64,000 nt of DNA from contig OX243817.1 of assembly GCA_945859605.1 (NCBI GenBank), positions 15,942,852 to 16,006,851 of the forward strand. The letters are read 5' to 3'. Every line of letters starts with the position of its first letter. The first letter of the stretch is position 1. This DNA is from Lumbricus rubellus (lineage: Eukaryota > Annelida > Clitellata > Crassiclitellata > Lumbricidae). The position numbers and the translations under genes are program-made. The notes beneath the pieces are model-generated. The model had not been told where the DNA came from. It was given only the letters and a program-made list of their open reading frames with translations, and did no database searches. Positions 1-14,779 of this stretch are shown piece by piece.

Positions 1-159
1 GACGGATTCCTTGGGAACTGTAGAAAATCATGGAACCGTAATCGAGTAGTTTAATTGACGATGCAATGCATGCCTTATGCTCTCGTGATCTGAAGTGTGA
101 TTTGGTTTTTCATTTATGTGACCTTGACCTGCTTTGTCCGTTTTGTGTGTTGCGTCCAG

Positions 160-2741
<2,582 letters not shown>

Positions 2742-3779
2742 TAGACTTAGACACACACGTGCAGCACAATATGGCTGAATGAAGAGCGATGAGTACAGCA
2801 TTGCAACAACAGACTGACCGACAATGGCCAATATTCATTTAGTTGCCTACATTGTCACTAGCTTTAGATACTTCTATAATAGTTTCTTAGTGTATGTTTT
2901 TTAAAGCTTTTTAATTCTAATGTTTTTATTGGCAGAGATGTATTGCAATATTCTGGAGTAGGGCATATGCTATATACGATCATGAAGTCCTTAATTGGAC
3001 CAATTTTTATACATTGTTAATCTTATGGATTTTTTGCGTTGGAAGAGAATGGCTGAAACGCAACGACCATGAGAAAAGTTTTGGAATATAATGAAGGAAG
3101 AGATAATGTTTTGTTGTGACGGAACTAACCTTACGTTTGTCTCTTGATTGAGATGGTTGGGAGGGAGGAAGGAAGAGAGGGAGGGAGGAAGGAAGGAAAG
3201 GAGTGACGGAGGGAATGGGGGATGCAGAGAGAGACAGACAGACAGGCAGACACAGACACAGACAGACAGACACAGACACAGACAGAGGCAAGGAGGAAGT
3301 CTGAATTTGAACTATCTTGTGGCTTAAATATAGCCTATAAATGTTCACTGGCACTTTAGAAGTTTGAACTTCACTAGGTAAAATATATAAACAGGTCTAT
3401 AATTGACAGCATTCTGTAATCATTCTAGATGTAGGTCTACCGATATAATATTATAGTATACAGACCTTTTATACTATTACAGGTCCTAATCGTTTTAATT
3501 GCAATAACCAAATGACTTCATCATATATATATATAAGAGACACACGATAATGGCAGACGATGTACATTATACATGCATGCAGTATAGTTAAGCAGAATAT
3601 AAATGTTCCAGACTGTCAAGTCTCCCATCAGATATATCTTATCTATCTAATCAATCCAGGTTTTATCTATAGACCATTAGACCTACACATGATATATGTA
3701 AACACACTTATCACGGAAGGTCCACACTCTTCAATCCATTGTGCGTGTGGTTTTTCTGTATGTAACCTATAATGGTTGG

Positions 3780-3844
<65 letters not shown>
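2742..3844. other. Intergenic, simple repeats
   Basis: No supportable gene. Contains GGAA/GAGG and GACA-type simple repeats at about 3160-3293 and a pure (AT)n run at 3779-3844. Confidence 0.6.
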
Positions 3845-3848
<4 letters not shown>

Positions 3849-3938
3849 ACCCTATTTTACATATATTATCAACGTTTGCTATATATAATAAATATATATA
3901 TATATAGCAAACGTTGATATATGTAAAATATGGTTGCA
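3845..3938. repeat. 94-bp near-perfect inverted repeat (hairpin)
   Basis: Two arms of about 42 bp, starting TGCAACC and ending GGTTGCA, are reverse complements apart from a few bases. They share the core CAACGTTTGC around a short AT loop. The element abuts a (TA)n microsatellite, so TA-target insertion of a foldback element is plausible. Confidence 0.75.
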
Positions 3939-3971
3939 TTCTAAATATGGTCATTCTTACTGTACGGTATG

Positions 3972-4217
3972 TTTGCGTACTTGATAGGCATCATAGGCCT
4001 ATTAGGCCTATAGCGCGCCAGCGCCCCTTCAAGTTTCTACATGGAAACGCTCCCGACTATATAGGCCTATAGACTGCGCGGACACTGAAGCTGAGTTTCA
4101 CGCCGAAGCGCATGAGCAATATTGCGAGTGAAGGACATGTTTAGGGTCCCTGCGCGGCAGCTTGAGGTGGATTCGAACACGCAGCCTTCCGAACATACCT
4201 CTACGCCACCACGCCAC
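3972..4217 (-). mobile_element. tRNA-derived SINE, copy 1 (diverged)
   Basis: Matches the SINE copies at 8.2, 41.8 and 49.4 kb. It includes the body (gtttcacgccgaagcgc), the B-box region (ggattcgaac, read in reverse) and the tRNA-like head at the right end. Compared with the younger copies it carries two extra segments, both containing TAGGCCTA. Confidence 0.7.
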
Positions 4218-4443
4218 ACACATAGGCCTAACTAAGCTGGTTGGCGTTTATGCACCACTGAGATTGTTACTTTTCTCAACAATAATTGTCTTCTTCAAAG
4301 TATAATGGTTGTACATAATAGTATTATTTTGTGACTGCGTGGCACTAAATGTGCTTGTGTCGCTATAGTCTGCAACCTGCAGCAGTCGCTTAATATATAC
4401 TTTCATTTGTGCAAGCGACCGAATAAACCGCAGCCATGGTAGG

Positions 4444-4490
<47 letters not shown>

Positions 4491-7269
4491 GCAACTTGCC
4501 TACGTGATTTGTGATTTGTTGCCAATCAAGCACCTGCTGATGTTGCAACTGCTCGGCAATTTTCTGAGTCGCCCATTGGCATTCTTCCAAATCACAGGAA
4601 GGCAATCCACTGCAGTGTATTCGCCGGTGGCACGCGAACGCACCGTGCACAGAGCAAAGGACACAACGGAGTCGATTGCATGAAAAAGAGGAAAGTTGCA
4701 ATGGATCCAATAACGACCTACGTACATTCATGGTGACTGAGCACAAATGAAGTTCAAACTTTTTAGCGCCCACTGACCAGGTAAAAGTCAGCTACTCCCG
4801 CAATAGCATTGACCAAAATGTTGCTGAAATTTCGAGAATTTATTCCCTGGATGAAAAGTCATATTACTCAAACTTATAGTAAGCAAGCCTAGGCCCTATT
4901 ATAGTTTAGGTTCTTAATAATGCGCCTTCAGTATGCTATAGACTAGGCCTATATAGCCCTAGGCCTACTTCACAAAGCGCTGTCTATGCTAGCTTAGCCT
5001 ATGGTATAGACTAATTATTTGTGTTCAAGCTATATTGAGAACCAGAAGTTCATTAGTGAAAAACTAAACTCAGATGACGATCGAGCAGTAACTATATATG
5101 CCTATCTATAGGCCTAGTGTTTGGCTAAATATTCACACAACGCACACAGTTGAGCACACGTTCAGAACCCGTAAATTAACTAAGGCCTATACCCTGCGCT
5201 TAATTGACACTCGAGTAGTGCTTTAGAAGTTTAGAGTTTACGATCAAAGTTCTTGGGCCAAAATTGCACCAAGGATTAGGCCTAAGTCTACGGTACACGA
5301 TTACCTCACAGTCTGTTACAAGACATATACCTCGATCGTAGGCCTAGATTGTATAAGACACTGCTTCCTGGTGGGCCTATTCCTCAGGCCACCTGGTCTA
5401 AAAAAATTATCGACCTGACGATGAATGAGTATGATCCTACTTGATGCGATTATCACTCTCCCATAAATGACTCTCTGAGTCGTTGGACGTCTATCCGCCC
5501 CTTGTATCGGGGAGATCGGGTGGGAGTGCACCCTATACGTCGTTTGGTCCTTTAACAAACGTCTTGATTGGCGGATGATTAGACGTTTGGACATGCGCAG
5601 TGTCGTGTTGAACTGACGGCGATGATGACTGACCATCTGACGATGGCTGATGAGAATTGCAAGGTACACCGCAGATTCAGACTAAGTTTCTTGTGTATGG
5701 CGTAAACTCATTCCAACTCACAGTCTATTTATTATGTGTACGCATTGGTTTGCGAAACGACGAAATCTACATACACGCAAAGCACATAAAGCACACCGTG
5801 ACACACGCAAAGCACACAACAGACCACATATAAAACAGACACAAACTTAACCTAAGCATATAGGCCTATAAATAGATATTACTATCATGAAAGATCTTAT
5901 ACAGTCTTGAAGACTCTAAGATCTTTGTTATTATGGTGGTCAACGTATAGCCTACGACTGCGTGGAAATAAGTATAGACTAGGCCTACATGTATATATAG
6001 GCCTACTGTAATGAGTTTGTGAATACTGAATGGTGTCAAATCAGTTCATAATACAATAAATAATACAAGTTCGTAGACCTCTGTGGATATTATAATGCCT
6101 AATAATAGGTTAATTTTATATTAATATGAAGGTGAAGTTAGTGAACCCGTCTTTCGTGTCTCTTCCAATCAACCTGCTGGTGCTGCTGCTACAGCTACTG
6201 CTGATACTGCAGTCTGCTGCTGGTGTTACTGCTGGTGCTGCAGAAGAGAGCGGAATCCAACTGATAGTCTCTTGGATGGCGTCGTCAAACGATTGATCGA
6301 CTCTTGCAAAGGACTCTAGTATATAATAGGCAATGTATAATGTGTATTATACGCAGCTCCGGTTAACAACATCGCTCGCTCTAATGGCCTCGTCCTCTCC
6401 TCGTCGTCGACTGCAGCAGCAGCAGGCGCTAATTAATTGCTCAGGGCGATACAATGGCGCTCCTGCCGACGCCTCCAAAAAGCTCACAACTGCACTCGCT
6501 TGGCAACATTCCAAGCGCAAAGACCGACGCCGCCGTCCTTTCAGCCGTATCCCAGAACACACCGCGCCGTTCCGCACACAACTTCCGGTGACGATCTGAT
6601 TGGTGAATAACGAGCAAAGTTTACGCTTTGATAGTCGCGTCTACAAAGCAGCTCTCTCTTCAATGACCAATTTCGTAATTGGCCGAGTCGACCTAATCTG
6701 GCCTGAAAAGAACGAAATTCCGACAACGTCTGCAGTTAGACAGTAGTTTGAAATTTGTATCTTCGCTCTAAAAAAAATCCGTTCATACATGAATATGGCA
6801 ACATGGAAATAATTTTTTTATAACAAGGCATGTATACTGGTATTGTAAAAAAAATTCCATCAAACAAAACTTGCACATTAATTTTTTATGGCACTTTATG
6901 TAAAGGGTGGACCAAAAAAAGATAACTCGAAGGTTTTTTTGCCAATATCTTGGCCAGAAGTAAGAATTTGTAAACAAAATTTTGCAGTCTTAAAGGCAAT
7001 TCATATTTACATACAAAGGCCACATTTCAAAAAAATATTTCAAACAGAAAAAAAGTTATTTCACTTTTAGTGAGTCTAACCACTGGTTTTTGATGGTCCG
7101 AAACATAACGCAACAAAAATTAACACAAAACGATTTTTAAAAGTCACATCTCAAATAATTGGTTTCAAATGAACTTGATAGCACTTCACAGCTTGTGTTC
7201 AATGTTTAACTAAGGATTGAAACAAATATTTTTGTACTAATATGGGTGCAAAAGTGTTTTAAAAACGCA
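4218..7269. other. Intergenic; TAGGCCTA-rich, (AT)n at about 4447
   Basis: No gene recognised. AGGCCTA-type palindromes are frequent from 4.2 to 6.1 kb. There is an (AT)n run at about 4447-4485 and a CTG/GCTG-rich stretch near 6170-6240. Open frames of 60-117 codons here have no recognisable motif. Confidence 0.5.
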
Positions 7270-7434
7270 GTCTCGAGTCTAAATCAGTGATGATTTTGGC
7301 CGCGTTTGCACCAATTTTATTCCAAAACTATTCGTTTCAATTCAAAATGATTTAGAAAATCAGTAATTAGATCAAACGTTGTACAAAATTACCACATTTT
7401 GCAAGTCTATTAGCATCCATTCATGAGATAGTGG
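7270..7434. repeat. Direct repeat, unit A
   Basis: About 165 bp repeated with divergence at 7803-7961. Shared blocks include tttgcaccca/attt, aaaactatt, tagagaatcag and a ttgtacaaaat segment, ending at the matching 'catccattc..gagat' positions. Confidence 0.75.
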
Positions 7435-7802
7435 TTTCTAAACATGTCACTGGAGGCAAAACATGTCACGAATGTGCAATATATCACTATTTCGACCATT
7501 CACAACCATGTGAAGGACTCAGATATGCAAGACATATAATATATCATTGGAAAGATTTGTTCAAGTTCTACAAGGCAAAGTCAAAAGTATTGCTCTATCA
7601 GTTGTCCCACATGCAAGTACATGCAGCCAAAGATAAGGCAGTTCATCGGATGGACCAACTTTGACAACTCGTATCATGATGAAGATTTTAACAAAGAGGC
7701 CAAAATTTGTTACATAGGCCTACAGAGTGAACTAAAGAAATTTAAAACATTTGCAATTGTTTCTGTAGTCTTCATAGCTACAATTCCATGATATTGCCGA
7801 TG

Positions 7803-7961
7803 TAGAGTCGCGTCAGTGTTTTTGGCAACATTTGCACCCATTTTGATGCAAAACTATTTGTTTCAATCCAAAACCATTTAGAGAATCAGAAAGTACACTA
7901 AAAGTTGTACAAAATCAACGAGTTTTGCAAGCCTATGTGCATCCATTCCTGAGATATTGGG
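7803..7961. repeat. Direct repeat, unit B
   Basis: Diverged direct copy of 7270-7434, in the same orientation and about 530 bp downstream. Probably part of an old unclassified dispersed repeat. Confidence 0.75.
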
Positions 7962-8239
7962 CTCTGAACAAGGCTCCACATTAAGGCTACAGTTAACATT
8001 GATATTTCTATATCTAAGTAAGCTGAAACTGAATGTATGGCTGAAATTATGTTCATGGGTGGTCTTACTGGTCTATCAAGCCATGTATGATAAAGTACCA
8101 TGTGGAGTTGAAAATAGTTGAGACATGTAAATATCCGATGTAAAAAATCCTAATAACTAATTAACATTATTTTTTCATAGGCCTACTGTGGGTCTATCAT
8201 GTATTGTAAAAGTTTTTCATATTGTTGTATGTTTGTATG

Positions 8240-8452
8240 CGCACTTGTTATAGCACCCCTTCAAGATTTCTACTGAGAAGCGCTCCCCACTACAGCACGG
8301 ACATTTAATCAAAGTTTCACGCCGAAGCGCTGAGCAATTGTGAATGAAGGACTTGCCCATGGTCCTATGCGGCGACTTGAGGCAGATTCAATGCACCTTG
8401 CAACCCTCCGGTTGCAAGGTGACAAACATACACACTACACCACCGCGCCCCA
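8240..8452 (-). mobile_element. tRNA-derived SINE, copy 2
   Basis: Same family as the 41.8-kb copy: tail cacttgttatagc, body with cacgccgaagcgctgagcaa, tRNA head at the right end finishing ccgcgcccc. The B box is degraded compared with the two young copies. Confidence 0.85.
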
Positions 8453-8454
8453 CA

Positions 8455-9015
8455 TTTATTTCCCTCGGTCTAACTGCTATTGTACATGCATTCATCTACT
8501 CTTGTATAGACTACTGTAACTCACTCCTTATTGTCCATTCCAAGCTGCGTCTTACTCAGGGCTGAAAGTGGTTTGAAAAAATTGCCGGGTCTCTTTGGGC
8601 CAAAAGGTGCTAGATATCAGTGTTTATTCAAGTGGCATAAAAATAAATGCCGGGTCTGAGACCCAGACAGACCCGGCTCACTTTCAGCCCTGGTCTTACT
8701 CCTCTTCAGTCAGTTTTAAATGCTGCAAACGTCTTCCTAGAATTTGCTCATATCTCTACCAACATGTCTGAAGAACTATACCAGTTGGCTCCCTATAGTT
8801 TACACATTCGTTATAGGATGTTCTTTGTGGTTCAAATATAAGTTGGATCTTGTCCGAAATATCTCCCTGACCTTGCATGCAAGTTTTTATATGCTACTTC
8901 GCTTCATTGCACTCTGCGTTGCAATTGAATTGTTTTGCTTCACGGACCAGGACTGTTTTAACCCAACACAGGGCATTTGTTGCTGTGTAATTCTGCTTGG
9001 AATGACCACTTCCTC
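8455..9015 (+). pseudogene. LINE reverse-transcriptase fragment, split by a MITE
   Basis: Before the MITE one reads IVHAFIYSCIDYCNSLL, after it LTPLQSVLNAAN. Together these match the non-LTR RT region 'LDYCNSLL...LQ.VQNAAARL' of CR1/L2/Rex1-type elements. Later pieces (SWLPIVYT, then FCLEW) continue the LHWLPV and LWN blocks in shifted frames. It is non-functional. Confidence 0.7.
8557..8692. mobile_element. hAT-type MITE, 136 bp
   Basis: Perfect 14-bp terminal inverted repeats CAGGGCTGAAAGTG / CACTTTCAGCCCTG are flanked by a perfect 8-bp target duplication GTCTTACT (8549-8556 and 8693-8700). The 8-bp duplication and CAGGG ends are hAT hallmarks. Removing it restores continuity of the surrounding LINE reading. 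Confidence 0.92.
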
Positions 9016-9469
9016 TATAGGTGAAGTTGATATCTAGGGTTTCCTCCTCAGTTAGTCATTCTCAGCAGATATTTTCTCTTGCCAAGAGGCTTCTGCACAG
9101 CGCTTCGATACCGAATAGTCCATACTGCAAGACCCCTTTTTGGACCAGACACAATATGATATTAGGCTATTTAGTGTTGTGTCATCATAAAAGCAATTGT
9201 CCTCTTTCTTCCTATTCAGAAATACAATCTTAATCTTGCTTGCCTAACTAGAATTGGCACAGTCTTCAGAGCTAGCAAATCATGATGATAAGATCACAAG
9301 TCGATCAGTGTAAAAAAGACAGCTTGAGATTGTCCTCGAGTTTATTCTATTACGTACTGTCATATTTTCAGAGTTTTTAAACGCGCCTCTACAATGCAAC
9401 CCAATCAAAGTTGCTTCCAGCCCATAGATTCCTCTGGTCGTCAGCTCGGGCTGTAGCCTAGCTGTTATA

Positions 9470-9683
9470 GACTGTCATGACCCTCTAGTACCACAGTCTC
9501 AAACTGCCAGAACATCATTTTCTATTGACCCTTTAAAAAATCTTAAAAGAGAACGGGCATGAACAGTAGTATTGCCAGATAAACTCCCAGCACGAGCTAT
9601 ACAGTGCTGTAAAGGGTCAATAGTAGGCATATGGGAGCGGTGCTGTGGCAGCCCGAGACTGGTACTAGAGGGTCATAATGGTC
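9470..9683. mobile_element. Foldback MITE, probably Tc1/mariner-like
   Basis: Terminal repeats with core ATGACCCTCTAGTACCA are inverted at both ends. Pairing continues imperfectly inward to CTATTGACCCTTTA / TAAAGGGTCAATAG. TA dinucleotides flank GAC...GTC, consistent with a TA duplication. No coding capacity. Confidence 0.7.
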
Positions 9684-12539
9684 TATTGAGCGGAACGGAC
9701 AACCAGATGTATCTTAGATAGGCCGCCTGGTAAACGTGTAGTTTAGCGTAATTAATTATTTTCACGCTTATAATGGCACAAAAAGCGATAAGAACGTAGA
9801 GGTAGCGTGGATATGAACCCCAAAGCAAATCTTTTAAGACCGGAGGCGACACACGTCGCTAATAAGCATTCCTTGACTAGCACATGCCTGTAATATCGCT
9901 CATATACAAACAACAGCAAAAATACCATCACAGAATGATCCAAATCAAGTGTAAATTTATACAAAAAGCAAAAACAACATTTATTATAACTATGCGCCTG
10001 AATTATAACACTGATCGAATTTTTAAAAACTAATAATGCGCTTTTTAATGTTGACGTCGGACATCGCGAATGTGTTTAAAAGTAAACTCAGATTGAAATT
10101 TTAGTGAAACAAGTAAGTAAAGCGGTCACTTAAACAGTAAAACTTTAAAAATTCATTTCTCTTAAATGTGCAACTTTTCTTTGATGGAAAATGACACTTA
10201 TGCTGTTCAATAATATGCGAATACGTGTTTAAAATTCCATGATGCCATGTGAAAGTATGAACGAAAATTAACATTTTTGGTGTTCAGACTACCGCCTAAG
10301 TCGTCTGTCGTCGGTCCACAAATGTTGATTAAATAATAATTATTTCGTGCTTAAGGTAGCCTAATACCTCTCGAAACGAGGTCTAGGCCTACTGCTTTGG
10401 TTTCAGTACACATTGCCATAAAACACGATTCGGCCATTGTGACAATCCAAATTGCTATAAAAATGATAATAATGCCAAAATTTAGTATGCACACAAAAAT
10501 ACGATAGGCCTATAAGGCCCTGCTGTTTGCTGTTCATTACTTACAACTTTAGAGACGATTGGATATTTAATTGTAGGCCTACGTCTTCATCAACTCGTAG
10601 ATTTCAAGTTTATTTAAGTTCCAAAACAGTTTCGCCACTTGGAAGAAGTAACTTAATTGACAAAATTAATGACATGACCGAGGACAATGGCGATCATTTA
10701 GGTGTAGGCCTAGGCCTACCTATTGCCGACAAATGGCTGGCATCATGAACTGATGATGATGACGACGACGACGACGAAAATGAGACATTAATTTTTATAT
10801 TAAATTGCAAAATAGATATAGCTCTTAAATTAAACGAATACAATTTTTATGCTAAAAAGTAAATTATCCTAGTAGGCCACGTAGGTCTACAGGGGTCTAT
10901 TTATATCGGAGCCCCACATTATATAGAAGTATTTGAAGTTCATTCGGTTTTATTCTGGTCACTCTTAAAATTGATTGATCGCGTCAATATCTCGAATAAG
11001 CTTACTGAAACATTACTGTTATGAAAAGTTCACAAGATGTCGCTGCAGTCCATGATACAACTTAAATACGAATATGTATCTTTTCATCCGTTTTAAAGCG
11101 GGGTGGGCATCTTACTCACCCTGGGCGTCTTGTAGCACTCTCCCCTATGTCCATGCGTGCATGTAGGCCTACACAAAACCGGTCGATTTTTTTGGGAGGG
11201 GAGAAATTGGTGCACATTGTTTTTCTGAGGGGCGAAAGATAGGGCCTACATATTTCCATGTATACAAAGACCTCGCGATTTTTCCTGGGGAATTAATTTC
11301 TACAGGGGGAACTTCTCCCCCAACCAAGAGACGTCTAGATTAAACCCCGCGCGTGCCCCAACTGGGCCTCAAGAGACTTAAACACTGAAAAGTTGCTTGG
11401 GTGGCCGATTTAACCATTAGGCCCTAATTGGATGCGGCTGGTGCCACTGCGTTCCAACGTTAGACCTAGCCCACTCCACAGCGTGGCGCAGATGACTAGA
11501 AATGAATCTGATAATCTGCATAGACATAGACTATATATTTTGTGCATCCTATGAAGATTCATTTCACTCGTCTTCACTTTCCTGGAACATCCGTAAGAGG
11601 GCGTGGTTTAGTCTGCAATGACGAATGGCAGCAAAGCGCGCCAATGATTGACAGCGGTGCATTGATGACGGCCTCAAACTGCACGACACTTGTGAGGCGC
11701 CAGGAAAAACGACTGGAATGCCATATATATATAGGCTGGTTAATCATGGTCAACGATTTCAAGTCTTCATTCAGTCAGTGTGATTGACCACGTTTTCAAG
11801 AGTCTGATTTCTTCGCAGGCAACATCTATAGAGCCAGGTACCGGTACCCAATTAGATGTTTTACTTTTTCTTTCCTCCTCTCCATCTGTATGGGTCTCAC
11901 TCACTCACACAAACACTGTCTATCTCTGCTCTGTCTGTCTCTACTTTAATCTCGGGGAAGTTCCCCCCAAATTTACTTTCGTCACCCCAGAAAATTTAAC
12001 AAAATAGTACAATTTAGCTGCTGTTTACATTATTCTATTACATGAACTATAAATGTATCATGATACTAATTTACTATTATAGGCTATGATAATTACGATA
12101 TAATATAGGCCTACTATTCTATGAAACTATCACAGTAGGCCCACATGTATGATGAGTACAATTTACTGCTAAAATAATAATTAATAAGCTTAGTGTTAAT
12201 AATTAAATGGCAACTATGAAGTGTTATCTTTCAAATTCCAAACTGTAAAAATTTCAAAATTGTTCCTTGAACACTTAGCAAAACAGCATCACATTCACAT
12301 TTGGTTGTGACCTTGTACGCATTACACATTTCTTTTATAATAACAATTAGTACATGGTTTCACAATTTGATAGTTGAGTACTTCTTACTTGATTTGTGTA
12401 CCATTTATAACAATTTCTGCAAATTGTGTCCTGGTCAGTACTTAATCAGGATCGTCTTGGGCAACAGGGATTAGCTAATTCCAGTGCCACAAAGTAAGCT
12501 TAGCCTATATAATAATATTATTATACTTCTGCCTGCAGT
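9684..12539. other. Intergenic; possible FoxQ2-side promoter-like block
   Basis: No gene recognised. TAGGCCTA palindromes continue to about 12.1 kb. At 11,590-11,790 there is a promoter-like grouping: gggcgtggttt, gattgacag, a TATATATATA box near 11,722 and a tcattcagt initiator-like sequence. Assignment to FoxQ2 would require a long upstream non-coding exon and is unproven. Confidence 0.35.
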
Positions 12540-12805
12540 CAGTGGCGTAGCCAGGAATTTAATAGGGGTTGGGGGTTATGGCCTGGCTGCATGCCTTTCC
12601 TGACACCAACCCAACAGTATTACAGTAAATAAAAAGGGAATAAAGTAACAAAGGGAATAAAGTAAGAAAAACAATTGTTACTACAAACAATTCTTTTGTT
12701 TTTCATTTAAGTGGATAAATAATCTGTTTAAAAACTTTTCCTAAGCCAATGGAGATGGGGGTTTAACCCCCTAAACCTCATTGTCTACAGTGCTCTACAC
12801 CACTG
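12540..12805. mobile_element. hAT-type MITE, 266 bp
   Basis: Ends are CAGTGGCGTAG and (reverse complement) CAGTGGTGTAG. Flanks CCTGCAGT and CCTGCAGA form an 8-bp duplication with one mismatch. The interior is non-coding. Confidence 0.75.
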
Positions 12806-12904
12806 CCTGCAGACCGCAGTTATTCATTTATAATAGTCTAGCAGCAGCAGACCGAGCTGCTGAACTTGATTTTTAAATAAAAAAATCATTATGGAAATTA
12901 TAAT

Positions 12905-13120
12905 TATTATTTATTGAAATCTTAAAGCACTCTTCCTTATCAGTGCTGAAATAATAGAGCAATTTTGTTAAGAAGACAGCTTAAATGCTACCACCACAAT
13001 GTGGAAACTGAAAAAGAAATTATAATTACAATTAACAATTATAATTGCAGTATATTTATTGAAGTCTTAGACCATTCTTATCAGCTTAATATGCTGCCAT
13101 TACAATGCGGAAGTTAAAAA
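12905..13120. repeat. Imperfect direct repeat pair
   Basis: Two successive segments share 'ttattgaa(a/g)tctta', 'cttatcag', 'atgct(a/g)cca' and 'acaatg(t/c)gga'. An old tandem duplication in intergenic DNA upstream of FoxQ2. Confidence 0.55.
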
Positions 13121-13738
13121 ATCTGATGGGGAGGGTCACATCATTCCTCAAACCCCTCCTGCTTGGCACCATGCGCCTCACCGATCATCCGTTGGACACT
13201 CGTTTGTCCCCAGAAACCTTGATTTCTCCTCAGTGGAAGGGGGAACTAGATTAAACGTCACTGCTGTGTGGGCAATTCAATACAGAGCAACACATTCATA
13301 CTTTTCTGAATTTATCCAGTTGTTGATGGTGCAACATTATGGTATAGATCACAGTTAACATAATTTATGACAAACACATGCTTTCTTGTTTCTTGCCAGT
13401 AGTATCTCTAGCGCCACTGGTTATCATTGATACGGTGGTGAAAATCTATGTGCTACTTAAATCTGGAAAAGCTGAGCTCACCATGCACTAGCCTGGTTTC
13501 CCTTCATTTTGAAAGACCTGTTAACACCGGAAAACACGAAAGGACGGCATGACCATCAACATATTTTTAAACTTACAGTTCTGCTGAGGGCAGAGACACA
13601 CAGTCTGTTCTATAATGACAACACAGAACTTGGTGAGAAACTCGAGAACAGAGTTTAATTGCACGATATTTACAGCAGAGTCCATACACTGAATGATATG
13701 GGAGGAATGTTGTAGCTGCTAATATTGTTTATTTCTGC

Positions 13739-14779
13739 ATGTGTAGTTTGTCACATGACGTTGTCATCATGATGAAGACTTCGTGGGCTGTGCTTGGCCC
13801 TTCTTCATCTTCTTCCTCATCGTCTCTTCAACTCGACACGACGACTGTGATGGAACTAGCACCACGAACAACCGCAGCAATGACCTTCTACTCTCTAACG
13901 TCACCATACTACTTGGCTGGACTGGATCACTGTCGTGCTCAGATCATTGATGCACATCTGCGTCGACTGCACGCCACTGGAGCAGGAGCAGGAGCAGGAG
14001 GCATCGTCTATCCCGATGGACGACCATCGTATGCTTTCCACAATCCACTCATCGATGCCATCCTCCTTCAAGGATCGAAACACGACCCCTGCGGAGGAGG
14101 AGGAGTAGGAGGAGGACTGTCGTGCTTTGGAGCAGAGGAGCAGAAGCCAAGCCACAGCTACATCGGACTGATCGCAATGGCGATACTCAACTCGAGAGAT
14201 TGCAAACTCGTTCTTAGCGACATCTACCAGTGGATACTCGACAACTACTCCTACTTCCGGTCACGTGGGCCAGGATGGCGCAACAGCATTCGACACAACC
14301 TGTCGCTGAACGACTGCTTCGTCAAGTCAGGTCGTAGCGCCAACGGCAAGGGACACTACTGGGCCATCCACCCAGCCAACCTCGAAGACTTCGAGAAGGG
14401 CGACTTCCGCCGTCGAAGGGCGCAACGGAAGGCGCGAAAAGCGATGGGATTGGCCGTTCCAGATGACGAAGAAGGCGCTGGAGACTCTGCATCAGTCAAC
14501 GGTGGTCTAGGAGGAGAAGCATCCCATCAGGCAACAGGGGTCAATAGGTCATCGTCATCAGATGTCAAGTTTCCATGGAGCTGGACTTACGATGAAGGAA
14601 GACATGGATCGGCGGATCTCACGTCATCTGGTTTGGAGTTGGTGCGACTCTGCGTCGCCAGCAGACGTCAAAGCAGCGTTGGCGCCAATGGGAAGAGCAG
14701 GAAAAGACGGTCGTTTGATGTAGAGAGCCTACTGGCGCCAGATGATGAGGACCCAGAAGAGACTACACAGGTCATTTGA
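13739..14779 (+). CDS. foxQ2: FoxQ2 forkhead transcription factor (single exon)
   Basis: An uninterrupted 346-residue frame. The forkhead (winged-helix) DNA-binding domain spans about residues 136-228: KPSHSYIGLIAMAIL, then WRNSIRHNLSLNDCF, then GKGHYWAIHP. The wing-2 end, HPANLEDFEKGDFRRRRAQR, is diagnostic of FoxQ2, a sequence-specific nuclear regulator known in many animals for anterior/apical patterning. The N-terminus has a poly-Ser run and a Gly/Ala run. Near the C-terminus (about 326-332) FDVESLL fits the eh1 consensus FxIxxIL that recruits Groucho/TLE, suggesting repressor activity. The first in-frame ATG is used here; later Met at residues 11, 12, 38 or 48 are possible starts. No introns are needed. 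Confidence 0.93.
   Translation: MCSLSHDVVIMMKTSWAVLGPSSSSSSSSLQLDTTTVMELAPRTTAAMTFYSLTSPYYLAGLDHCRAQIIDAHLRRLHATGAGAGAGGIVYPDGRPSYAFHNPLIDAILLQGSKHDPCGGGGVGGGLSCFGAEEQKPSHSYIGLIAMAILNSRDCKLVLSDIYQWILDNYSYFRSRGPGWRNSIRHNLSLNDCFVKSGRSANGKGHYWAIHPANLEDFEKGDFRRRRAQRKARKAMGLAVPDDEEGAGDSASVNGGLGGEASHQATGVNRSSSSDVKFPWSWTYDEGRHGSADLTSSGLELVRLCVASRRQSSVGANGKSRKRRSFDVESLLAPDDEDPEETTQVI

Noticed and set aside
5316..5669. 117-codon minus-strand frame
   Set aside because: No recognisable motif, splice context or repeat family; length compatible with chance.
7431..7664. 77-codon plus-strand frame with several Cys/His
   Set aside because: Starts inside a diverged direct repeat and shows no known domain; not enough to call a gene.
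10527..10748. 73-codon frame ending in TAGGCCTA-rich DNA
   Set aside because: No similarity recognised, no splice partners.
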